Of a stretch of DNA of 64,000 nucleotides, positions 8,417 to 15,310 are shown in pieces; the first letter of the stretch is position 1, and the number at the start of each line of letters is the position of its first letter. The notes below the pieces were generated by a model. The model saw nothing but the letters and a program-made list of their open reading frames with translations, had not been told where the DNA came from and ran no database searches. Both the position numbers and the translations under genes were made by a program. Origin of the DNA: Mycolicibacter icosiumassiliensis (lineage in GTDB: Bacteria; Actinomycetota; Actinomycetes; Mycobacteriales; Mycobacteriaceae). The DNA lies in contig NZ_LT546166.1 in NCBI RefSeq assembly GCF_900078685.2, positions 302,801-366,800 of the forward strand, in the 5' to 3' direction.

Positions 8417-8970
8417 CCCAGGATCTCCAATGCCTGGAGGACAGGGGATTTCGCCCGGGGTAGTTGCGACGCGATCTCGATCAGCCGGGCCGGTTTACCG
8501 CCTCGGCGCAGCCACTCCCGCAGCGCATCGCGCGCCAGTTCGTATCCGACGTCACCGCGCAGGCGGAATGCGTCGGTGATTGACCGTTCGGGGGAGTAGA
8601 TCCCGATCGTTTGATCCGATCCTGGGATGGTGATCTCTTCGCGTCCGATCTCAAAGGTGGCCCGGTCGAAGTGGTGCCACGCGATCGCACCCGTGCTGGC
8701 CGGTGTCCGCGACCCGCGGGGGATCGCGACATCCAGCGCGGCAGGTATCGCATCGGTCAGATCGTGATAGGCGAGCGCGGAGGTCAGGCAGATCGTCGCC
8801 TCCGGGCGCCGTGTCGCGGCCTCGATCTGATCCCAGTCGGCGGCTGACGCCTTTACAGGGAGATAGACGCCGCGGGCGATGCGGTCGAACCGGCCAGCAC
8901 GCGCGCTGCGGTAGAGCCCGCTGCGTGACAGGCCGGCCCGCTCCGCGGTGCTGGGGGTCAGAGCTTTCAT
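8413..8970 (-). CDS. AbiEi-family antitoxin / transcriptional regulator
   Basis: A 185-residue protein starting with a winged-helix type N-terminus (AGLSRSGLYRSARAGRFDRI then ARGVYLP), typical of AbiEi antitoxins with an AbiEi_4-like domain, followed by an alpha/beta domain (CLTSALAYHDLTDAIP, SPERSITDAFRLR). AbiEi proteins repress their own operon and counter the nucleotidyltransferase toxin. It is upstream of the toxin with an ATGA overlap, the usual order. The 5' region of about 240 bp up to the right tRNA repeat presumably carries the operon promoter; I could not identify a clear operator. Confidence 0.82.
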   Translation of the reverse strand: MKALTPSTAERAGLSRSGLYRSARAGRFDRIARGVYLPVKASAADWDQIEAATRRPEATICLTSALAYHDLTDAIPAALDVAIPRGSRTPASTGAIAWHHFDRATFEIGREEITIPGSDQTIGIYSPERSITDAFRLRGDVGYELARDALREWLRRGGKPARLIEIASQLPRAKSPVLQALEILG

Positions 8971-9214
8971 CGCGGTACCGTCCTCTCGGCTGAGGCATGA
9001 TACGAACTGTCTACAGCTAATGGTACCTGTAAACGGTTTGTATCGGCCGGAGTCAGGGTCGCATTGGAGCGATACGCTGCATCCGTCACAGCCCGATGTG
9101 TCCCGGCGATGTCACAAGAGCTCTACCCAACCGCTAGTCCGAGACGCTGAACGCCCAGTTCGGAGGGTGAGGCATAGTTCGGCGCCTTGGGGAAACGTGT
9201 CCACCTGCGAACCC

Positions 9215-9254
9215 AAAAGCGGAAGGTCGCCGGTTCGATCCCGGCCCTGGCCAC
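9215..9254 (+). repeat. Direct repeat, right copy (attR-like) of tRNA-Phe 3' end
   Basis: A 40-base perfect copy of the tRNA-Phe anticodon-loop-to-acceptor 3' half. The 5' half of a tRNA is absent, so this is not a functional tRNA. A terminator-like hairpin follows at 9292-9322, probably the original tRNA-Phe terminator displaced by the island. Confidence 0.93.
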
Positions 9255-9291
9255 CACGTTTGATCTGCGCGGACACGTCCAGGCATTCGAT

Positions 9292-9326
9292 ACCAGTCAG
9301 CTCTCGATCTCGGTGGACTGGTCGTT
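9292..9326 (+). terminator. Hairpin terminator, probably the ancestral tRNA operon terminator
   Basis: ACCAGTC (9292-9298) pairs with GACTGGT (9316-9322), followed by CGTTTT. It sits between the right tRNA-Phe repeat and the 3' end of the DUF5994 gene, so it could serve both directions. Confidence 0.5.
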
Positions 9327-9902
9327 TTAAGCAGAGTCCCGCTGTTGTCGGGCGTATCGCAGGATCGACCCCGCCGTCAGGCATGCGGGTTTGTCGCGAT
9401 CTGCAGCCTCGATCGGTAGGCCTGCGGCGCAACGCATCACCATCAAGGCGAGTGCGGTGTGGGTCGCATACGAGATGACCAGCAGGTTGACCCGAGCCTG
9501 GGTGCCGCTGATGGTCATCACGTGCTGACGTTTGCTCTCCCATCCCGGCCAGTTGAGGTCGGGGGGTCGTTGCAGTGGCGACCAGTTGACGTCGATGTCG
9601 GTGACGTCTCCGAGCAGGGGGGTCAGGACGGCGACCAGGTTCGGCAATTCATTGGTGATGCGATCCGCGCGTGGCCACCACGCGCCGTCGATGTCGCGGC
9701 CGAGTTGGTGGGCCACCGTGAGTCGAACGGGACGGGCATGGCGGGTGCCCGGCATGGCTAAGTTTCGCAACGTATCTCGCAATCCACGGGTGGCTCCGTC
9801 AGGGTCGGAATCGTCTGGCCCGCGGGGTTGCAGGTAGGCGGAGTAATCACAATTGCCCGTGGGGGCCGACCGGGGCGAGTCTGGGTGGGCCACCGCTGAC
9901 AA
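9327..9902 (-). CDS. DUF5994 family protein
   Basis: A 191-residue frame. From residue 55 on it matches the DUF5994 pattern: RPVRLTVAHQLGRDIDGAWW, then RADRITNELPNLVAVLTPLL, a GDVTDIDVNW segment and LLVISYATHTALALMVM. DUF5994 proteins occur in several copies in mycobacteria and have no known function. The first 49 residues are low in recognisable content, so the true start could be the internal ATG at 9755. No membrane segment or signal peptide is apparent. It is not part of the AbiE island. Confidence 0.72.
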   Translation of the reverse strand: MSAVAHPDSPRSAPTGNCDYSAYLQPRGPDDSDPDGATRGLRDTLRNLAMPGTRHARPVRLTVAHQLGRDIDGAWWPRADRITNELPNLVAVLTPLLGDVTDIDVNWSPLQRPPDLNWPGWESKRQHVMTISGTQARVNLLVISYATHTALALMVMRCAAGLPIEAADRDKPACLTAGSILRYARQQRDSA

Positions 9903-10022
9903 TGAAGCGGCTCACATTCGACCGTACGCGGCCCGCATCGTTTCGGGGATGGTTCGGTAAAGCTCGACGTGCGAGGGGAAATGCGGGCTGTCGGCCGGAT
10001 CAGGCCCATAGACTGAGCCGCT

Positions 10023-10748
10023 GTGCACCGACCCTCGACCCGACGAGCGTCAGCGTTCGTCGTCGCCGCTGTGATCGCCTCTGCCGAGCTGCCAACCGCC
10101 GTCGCGGCTGAAGACAAGCTTCTGCTCGGTGGCGGCGCCGCGATCGTGCTGCATGACGACGCGCTGTGCACGCTGACCACTATCGGCCGCGACGGCACCG
10201 GCAAGCTGGTCGGCTTCACTGCCGCACACTGCGGCGGGCCGGGCTCGCCGGTGCTGGTCGAGGGCGCCGAGGACCACGGCACGGTGGGCACGGTCGTGGC
10301 CGCCGACGAGGCCCTGGACTATGCGGTGATCGAGTTCGATCCGGCCAAGGTGGCCTCCATCGCCGACTACGAAGGCTTTGGGATCTTCGGCATCGGCTCC
10401 GCCGACCCCGTCGAGCCAGTCGCCGCCGAACCCGGCGGCCCGGAGCAGCCCGCGGACGCAGCGCACGACGCCGTGCGCCACGCCTGCAAACTCGGGCGCG
10501 GCACAGGCCTCAACTGCTTCGACATCGGGCCCGCCGGCGTGGACCCCGCCGGCGAGGAGTGGTGGCAACCGGGCGATGACGGGGCGCCGGTCACCGTCGA
10601 CGACCTACTTGTCGGCATGGTCCGCGACGGCACCGTCCCGACGGGTCCGCTCACGCAGCCGGGGCCGGGGATCGTGCTGTTCCAAGCGATCCTCGATGAC
10701 GTCGACGCGAAGGGCGGCCCGGGCGCCGGGTTCGGCCGCCGCTCCTAG
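10023..10748 (+). CDS. Secreted trypsin-like (S1) protein with altered catalytic serine
   Basis: A 241-residue exported protein: basic N-terminus and hydrophobic stretch ending AVAAED (signal peptide, residues 1-29). It has a chymotrypsin-like His motif FTAAHC, an Asp motif DEALDYAVIEF, and a cysteine pair flanking ACKLGRGTGLNCF. The position expected to hold GDSGGP reads GDDGAPV, so the nucleophilic serine is replaced by Asp. It resembles the mycobacterial Rv1815-type secreted family, but with this motif it is probably not an active protease. The start is GTG 10023. A Pro/Gly-rich tail follows the domain. Confidence 0.65.
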   Translation: MHRPSTRRASAFVVAAVIASAELPTAVAAEDKLLLGGGAAIVLHDDALCTLTTIGRDGTGKLVGFTAAHCGGPGSPVLVEGAEDHGTVGTVVAADEALDYAVIEFDPAKVASIADYEGFGIFGIGSADPVEPVAAEPGGPEQPADAAHDAVRHACKLGRGTGLNCFDIGPAGVDPAGEEWWQPGDDGAPVTVDDLLVGMVRDGTVPTGPLTQPGPGIVLFQAILDDVDAKGGPGAGFGRRS

Positions 10749-10759
10749 CCGCCCCGGGC

Positions 10760-11224
10760 CTACGACGCGGCCGGAACCGCGCCTTCTGGTGCTGCAGCGG
10801 CCGGCTTCCACACCGAGGGGTCGTTCGCCGGGAAGGTCCCGCACTGCTGGGCAATGCCCTGCGCGGACGATTCCTGCGTCCGGAAAAGCCCCGCGTAATT
10901 GGGGAACAGGACGGCGAATTGATCCACCTCGGTTTGCCGGGCCGCGGGATCCTTGGCGAGCAGGTTATTCATCCGGGTGATGATCTGGTCCTGCATCCAC
11001 TGCGGCTCTTGGCTGTACTTCGTCACAATCGCGTCGTAGGCCCGCGGGTCGACGACCTTGGTCGCGGCCATCAACTGATCTGCCGAGCACTGCGTGGTCA
11101 GGATGGGCTCGGGAACGGCGTTGGGGTCCTCCGCAGCGGCCACACCCGCACCGCAGACTAGAAGGCCCGTACCAACTGCTACCAGGCCCGCGGCGCGCAC
11201 GGACCAACTCACCGTAGATGTCAT
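10760..11224 (-). CDS. Secreted DUF5078-like protein
   Basis: A protein of about 154 residues with a cleavable signal peptide (AAGLVAVGTGLLVCGAGVAA, cleavage near AAA-ED). The mature part, starting TTQCSADQLMAATKVVDPRA, contains two cysteines that could form a disulfide and several short helices. It resembles the mycobacterial DUF5078 group, whose function is unknown. ATG 11224 and ATG 11251 are both possible starts; I prefer 11224 because it gives a compact signal peptide, but no strong ribosome site supports either. It is convergent with the S1-like gene. Confidence 0.62.
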   Translation of the reverse strand: MTSTVSWSVRAAGLVAVGTGLLVCGAGVAAAEDPNAVPEPILTTQCSADQLMAATKVVDPRAYDAIVTKYSQEPQWMQDQIITRMNNLLAKDPAARQTEVDQFAVLFPNYAGLFRTQESSAQGIAQQCGTFPANDPSVWKPAAAAPEGAVPAAS

Positions 11225-11313
11225 GAGGCCGGACGTTACCAGCTTCGGCATTGCTGTAAGCCGGCTTTGGGTCGAACGCGTGGTTGGTGACGGCGCTCGG
11301 CGGCATGAGAGCC

Positions 11314-11646
11314 TCAGGGCCGCAACGTCTCCGGGCAGAGCTCGGCCTGCGCCGCCTGAATCTGGACGTCGGCGGCTTCGGGGCTGTAATAGAAGGTGTT
11401 GGTCAGCTGGCGCACCAGATCACCCGGTGAGATGCCGGAGCGGTAGGTCCCGGTGTGGCCGTACATCCGCAACTCGGCGCAGATGTAGTGCCCCGAAGTC
11501 ACCTTGACTTGGTCGGCCACCGGGATCGCCACCGGGGCGGCGTTGACTCGGGCCAGATAACTTGCGTCATCGGCGTGGGCAGCCGGCGCGGCGGTCAGTG
11601 CCGCGGCGGCCAGCAGGGGTGCGGCAATCCGGACGGTCACATGCAT
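11314..11646 (-). CDS. Secreted DUF732 family protein
   Basis: A 110-residue protein with an Ala-rich signal peptide (MHVTVRIAAPLLAAAALTAA) and a mature domain of about 80 residues. The domain has two cysteines (YICAELRMYG and ELCPETLRP) and the GISPGDLVRQLTNTFYYSPE segment typical of DUF732, a mycobacterial secreted family of unknown function. I chose ATG 11646; a longer frame to 11700 overlaps the divergent SRPBCC promoter region and adds a non-signal N-terminus. Confidence 0.72.
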   Translation of the reverse strand: MHVTVRIAAPLLAAAALTAAPAAHADDASYLARVNAAPVAIPVADQVKVTSGHYICAELRMYGHTGTYRSGISPGDLVRQLTNTFYYSPEAADVQIQAAQAELCPETLRP

Positions 11647-11741
11647 GACCTCCATCGTGCCACCGCCACCCGGCGATGGGGCGACTCTCGGACGGCCCAA
11701 AATCCCCGCACATCATCGCGCGCCTGGTTAGGGTGCCAGCC

Positions 11742-12185
11742 ATGGCAGTCAAGGATTCCCGCGAGGTGGTTATCGAAGCGAGCGCGGAGGAGATCTTCGA
11801 CGTCCTCGCCGACGTCGAGTCCGTCCCGACCTGGTCGCCGCAGTACCAGAGCGCTGAGGTGCTCGACACCTACGACGACGGCCGGCCGCGGCGGGTGCGA
11901 ATGAAGATCAAGGCCGCGGGCCTAACCGACGAGCAGGTCGTCGAATACAGCTGGACCGACGACAGCGTCGGCTGGACCCTGGTGTCGGCCGGTCAGCTCA
12001 AGGCGCAGGACGCCAAGTACACGCTGACCCCGCAGGGCGAAAAGACCAAGGTCCGATTCGACATGGCGGTCGACCCGTCGATCCCGATCCCGGGGTTCCT
12101 GCTCAAGAGCACCCTCAAGGGCGGCATGAAGACCGCCACCGACGGCCTGCGTGACCAGGTGCTCAAGATCAAGAAAGGTCGCTGA
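11742..12185 (+). CDS. SRPBCC (START/Bet v 1-like) family protein, Rv0856-type
   Basis: A 147-residue single-domain protein: MAVKDSREVVIEASAEEIFD, DVESVPTWSPQYQSAEV, and a C-terminal amphipathic helix GGMKTATDGLRDQVLKIKK. This is the polyketide-cyclase/SRPBCC fold, a hydrophobic ligand-binding cavity with no defined catalysis. Together with the next gene and the aminotransferase it reproduces the Rv0856-Rv0857-Rv0858c order. I use ATG 11742; a start 66 bp upstream would overlap the divergent DUF732 gene. Confidence 0.83.
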   Translation: MAVKDSREVVIEASAEEIFDVLADVESVPTWSPQYQSAEVLDTYDDGRPRRVRMKIKAAGLTDEQVVEYSWTDDSVGWTLVSAGQLKAQDAKYTLTPQGEKTKVRFDMAVDPSIPIPGFLLKSTLKGGMKTATDGLRDQVLKIKKGR

Positions 12186-12242
12186 CCTTCTCGCCGCGAT
12201 GAAATCTCGCCGCCGGCAGTGCACGGCGTTAGGCTCGATCTA

Positions 12243-12695
12243 GTGGCTGTTCGAGCATCGCGGGAAATTGTGATTGACGCGCCGCCGGAGAAGATCCTCG
12301 ACGCGCTCGCCGATGTGTCCGAGTTGGCGTCGTGGTCGCCGGTGCACAAGCGGATCGAAGTTCTCGACAAGTACGAGGACGGTCGTCCGCATCACGTGCT
12401 GGCCACCATCAAAATTCTGGGTTTGGTGGACAAGGAGATCCTGGAATACCACTGGGGTCCGGACTGGATGGTCTGGGATGCCAAGGCAACGGCGCAGCAG
12501 CGCGCCCAACACGTCGAATACACGCTGACCCGCGAGGGTCCCGACAGCACCCGGGTGCGCTTCGACATCACCGTCGAACCGTCCGGGCCGATCCCGGAGT
12601 TCATTGTGCGGCGCGCCAGCAAGTTGGTGCTGAGCATCGCCACTGAGCGGCTGCGTCAGCAAATCATGGGTGAGGACGCCACTACCGAGGCGTAG
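12243..12695 (+). CDS. SRPBCC family protein, Rv0857-type
   Basis: A 150-residue paralogue of the preceding protein (VRASREIVIDAPPEKILDAL, ELASWSPVHKRIEVLDKYED, a terminal helix SIATERLRQQIMGE). The GTG at 12243 aligns its N-terminus with the upstream paralogue; a start at 12219 is possible. Tandem duplication of this family at this locus is shared with M. tuberculosis from memory. The ligand is unknown. The 3' end overlaps the convergent aminotransferase gene by 14 bp. Confidence 0.78.
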   Translation: MAVRASREIVIDAPPEKILDALADVSELASWSPVHKRIEVLDKYEDGRPHHVLATIKILGLVDKEILEYHWGPDWMVWDAKATAQQRAQHVEYTLTREGPDSTRVRFDITVEPSGPIPEFIVRRASKLVLSIATERLRQQIMGEDATTEA

Positions 12696-13884
12696 CGGTC
12701 CCGGCGCGCAGCGTTTGCAGTCGCCGGATCGCCTCGTCGATGGTGTCTTCCCGCTTGACGAAGGTGAACCGCACCAAGTGATTCCAGACATCGGGGGCGG
12801 TCGCTTCCGAGCCGGGCACGCAGAAGGCGGACAACGGGATAGCGGCCACCCCGGCCCGGTGTGGCAGCTCGGCGCAGAACGCCGTGCTGTCGTCATAGCC
12901 CAGCGGGCGGGGATCGGCGCACAGGAAATAGGTGCCGAAGCTGTCGTGCACCTCGAATCCGATGTCCCGCAGGCCGTCGGTCAACCGGTCACGGCGGGCC
13001 TGCATGGTCGCGCGCAGTGCCGCCACCCAGGCGTCCTCGGTGTTCAGCGCCAGTGCCACCGCCGGTTGAAACGGCGCCCCGCCGACATAACTCAGGTACT
13101 GCTTAGCGGCCCGCACTCCGGCCAGAAGCTCCGCCGGTCCGCACGCCCAGCCGATCTTCCAGCCGGTGCAGTTGAACATCTTTGCCGCACTCGAGATGGT
13201 GATGGTGCGCTCCGCCATTCCTTCGAAGGCGGCCAGCGGCAGGTGGGTTCGGCCGGCGAAGACCAGGTGCTCATAGACCTCGTCGGAGATCACCAGCAGA
13301 TCGGCCTGCACCGCGATGCGGGCGATCTCGGCCAACTCGGACTCGGTGAACACCGTGCCGGTCGGATTGTGCGGTGAGTTGACGATCAGCGCCCGGGTCG
13401 CCGGTCCGACAGCGCGGCGCAACCTGTCAACGTCCAAGGCGAACCCGCGCCCGTCGGGTACCAGGGACACGCTGACCCGTCGAGCCCCGGCCATGGCGAC
13501 CACCGGGGAGTAGGAGTCATAGAACGGCTCGAGCAGCACGACGTCGGAACCCGGCTCCACCAGACCGAGCACCGCGGCGGCGATGGCCTCGGTCGCCCCG
13601 ACCGTCACCAGGACTTCGGTGTCGGGGTCGTAGTCGATCCCGTACTTGCGCGAGCGCTGCCCGGCGATGGCTTCGCGCAACGCGGGGATGCCGGGCCCGG
13701 GCGGGTATTGGTTGACGCCGTCGGTGATCGCGGCCCGGGCGGCCTCGAGCATGGCCGGTGGTCCGTCCTCGTCCGGGAAGCCCTGGCCGAGGTTGACCGC
13801 GCCGATCCGGGCGGCCAGCGCCGACATCTCGGCGAAGATCGTGGTGGCATAGGGCTCCAGTCGTGAGACCATCCGCGCCGTCAT
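12682..13884 (-). CDS. dapC: PLP-dependent aminotransferase, DapC-type (Rv0858c)
   Basis: A 400-residue fold-type I class I/II aminotransferase. Recognisable parts are VNLGQGFPDEDGPP, the PLP phosphate region VTVGATEAIAAA, NSPHNPTG, the PLP-contact ISDEVYEHL, and the Schiff-base lysine in SSAAKMFNCTGWKIGW. The order with Rv0857 and fadA and the near-identical C-terminal half support equivalence to Rv0858c, the N-succinyldiaminopimelate aminotransferase DapC of lysine/peptidoglycan precursor synthesis. Sequence alone cannot separate this from kynurenine or methionine aminotransferases. I chose ATG 13884 (MTARMVSRLEPYAT); the frame extends upstream to 13944 without family similarity. Confidence 0.86.
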   Translation of the reverse strand: MTARMVSRLEPYATTIFAEMSALAARIGAVNLGQGFPDEDGPPAMLEAARAAITDGVNQYPPGPGIPALREAIAGQRSRKYGIDYDPDTEVLVTVGATEAIAAAVLGLVEPGSDVVLLEPFYDSYSPVVAMAGARRVSVSLVPDGRGFALDVDRLRRAVGPATRALIVNSPHNPTGTVFTESELAEIARIAVQADLLVISDEVYEHLVFAGRTHLPLAAFEGMAERTITISSAAKMFNCTGWKIGWACGPAELLAGVRAAKQYLSYVGGAPFQPAVALALNTEDAWVAALRATMQARRDRLTDGLRDIGFEVHDSFGTYFLCADPRPLGYDDSTAFCAELPHRAGVAAIPLSAFCVPGSEATAPDVWNHLVRFTFVKREDTIDEAIRRLQTLRAGTATPR

Positions 13885-14012
13885 GGGACCCGAGCCTAAA
13901 GCGCAGGCGACGAGGCCGACGGAGCGGCCGGGAGCGGGCCTCAAAATGGACCAACCATCCGGTTGATAGGCCGTCCTGTTAGGCTGGCAGATCGGGGACT
14001 ACGCTCCGACCT

Positions 14013-14035
14013 GGGGGCACCCCCGCTCGCGGGGG
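14013..14035 (+). promoter_or_regulatory. G5-C5-G5 alternating hairpin in the fadA leader
   Basis: GGGGG (14013-14017), CCCCC (14020-14024) and GGGGG (14031-14035) lie in order. The C block can pair with either G block, so two mutually exclusive stems are possible about 50 nt before the fadA start. Function is inferred only. Confidence 0.35.
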
Positions 14036-14083
14036 AACGCAGTCGATCCGCATCGAACACCAAATACTGAAGAGGAATCGCCC

Positions 14084-15295
14084 ATGTCCGAAGAAGCCTT
14101 CATCTACGAGGCCATTCGCACCCCGCGCGGTAAGCAGCGCAACGGGGCGCTGAACGAGGTCAAGCCACTCAGCCTGGTCGTCGGCCTGATCGACGAGCTG
14201 CGCACTCGCCACCCCGACCTGGACGAGAGCCTGATCAGCGATGTCATCCTGGGCTGCGTCTCGCCCGTGGGTGACCAGGGCGGCGACATCGCCCGCACCG
14301 CAGTGCTGGCCGCGGGCCTGCCCGACACCACCGGCGGCGTGCAGCTCAACCGGTTCTGCGCCTCGGGTCTGGAGGCCGTCAACACCGCCGCCCAGAAGGT
14401 GCGCTCCGGATGGGACGACCTGGTGCTGGCCGGCGGCGTGGAGTCGATGAGCCGGATCCCGATGGGCTCCGACGGCGGCGCGATGTTCTCGGACGTGCCC
14501 TTCACCTTCGACAACTACATCGCCCCGCAGGGCATCGGTGCCGACCTGATCGCCACCATCGAGGGCTTCTCCCGTGACGACGTCGACAACTACGCACTGC
14601 GCAGCCAGCAGCGGGCGGCCGCTGCCTGGTCCGGTGGCTACTTCGCCAAGTCCGTCATCCCGGTCCGTGACCAGAACGGGTTGCTGATCCTCGACCACGA
14701 CGAGCACATGCGCCCCGACACCACCCTGGAGGGCCTGGGCAAGCTGCGCACCGCGTTCGACGGCATCGGCGCGATGGGCGGCTTCGACGACGTGGCACTG
14801 CAGAAGTACCACTGGGTCGAGGGCATCAACCACGTCCACACCGGCGGCAACAGCTCCGGCATCGTCGACGGCGCCGCGCTGCTGCTGATCGGCAGCGAAA
14901 AGGCCGGCACCTCCCAGGGGCTGACCCCACGGGCCCGCGTCGTGGCGACCGCCACCAGCGGCGCCGACGCGACGATCATGCTCACCGGACCCACCCCGGC
15001 CACCCTCAAGGTGCTTGACCGGGCCGGGCTGACCGTCGATGACATCGACCTATTCGAACTCAACGAGGCGTTCGCCTCGGTGGTGCTGAAGTTCCAGAAG
15101 GACCTGAAGATCCCGGACGAGAAGCTCAACGTCAACGGCGGCGCGATCGCGATGGGCCACCCGCTGGGCGCCACCGGCGCGATGATCACCGGCACCATGG
15201 TCGACGAACTGGAGCGCCGGGGTGCCCGCCGCGCGCTGATCACACTCTGCATCGGCGGCGGCATGGGCGTCGCCACCATCATTGAGCGCGTCTGA
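14084..15295 (+). CDS. fadA: Acetyl-CoA acyltransferase (thiolase), beta subunit FadA
   Basis: A 403-residue thiolase: acyl-accepting cysteine in [12 protein letters not shown] (Cys92), GHPLGATGA near 350, and the second active-site cysteine in LCIGGGMG near the C-terminus. It cleaves 3-ketoacyl-CoA to acetyl-CoA and a shortened acyl-CoA, the last step of beta-oxidation. It lies 15 bp upstream of fadB, forming the FadAB trifunctional complex with it. Position and sequence match Rv0859. The leader carries a G/C-block alternating hairpin. Confidence 0.95.
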   Translation: MSEEAFIYEAIRTPRGKQRNGALNEVKPLSLVVGLIDELRTRHPDLDESLISDVILGCVSPVGDQGGDIARTAVLAAGLPDTTGGVQLNRFCASGLEAVNTAAQKVRSGWDDLVLAGGVESMSRIPMGSDGGAMFSDVPFTFDNYIAPQGIGADLIATIEGFSRDDVDNYALRSQQRAAAAWSGGYFAKSVIPVRDQNGLLILDHDEHMRPDTTLEGLGKLRTAFDGIGAMGGFDDVALQKYHWVEGINHVHTGGNSSGIVDGAALLLIGSEKAGTSQGLTPRARVVATATSGADATIMLTGPTPATLKVLDRAGLTVDDIDLFELNEAFASVVLKFQKDLKIPDEKLNVNGGAIAMGHPLGATGAMITGTMVDELERRGARRALITLCIGGGMGVATIIERV

Positions 15296-15310
15296 GAGGG
15301 TTTGTAAAAA

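Larger units (their letters stand above)
7528..9254. mobile_element. Small tRNA-Phe-bounded genomic island carrying an AbiE toxin-antitoxin pair
   Basis: The segment between the two 40-bp tRNA-Phe repeats, with the right copy included, is 1,727 bp. It holds only the AbiEii toxin and AbiEi antitoxin genes, both on the minus strand, and about 245 bp without a gene before the right repeat. Base composition looks visibly less GC-rich than the flanks. I see no integrase, excisionase or relaxase, so it is either the deleted remnant of a larger island or an element moved in trans. Confidence 0.75.

Noticed and set aside
9215-9254. A second tRNA-Phe
   Set aside because: Only the 3' half is present; the acceptor 5' strand and D-arm are missing, so it is an attachment-site copy.
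9112-9543. A minus-strand frame of 143 codons containing GRDRTGDLP
   Set aside because: That peptide comes from translating tRNA-derived DNA; the remainder overlaps the DUF5994 gene in another frame.
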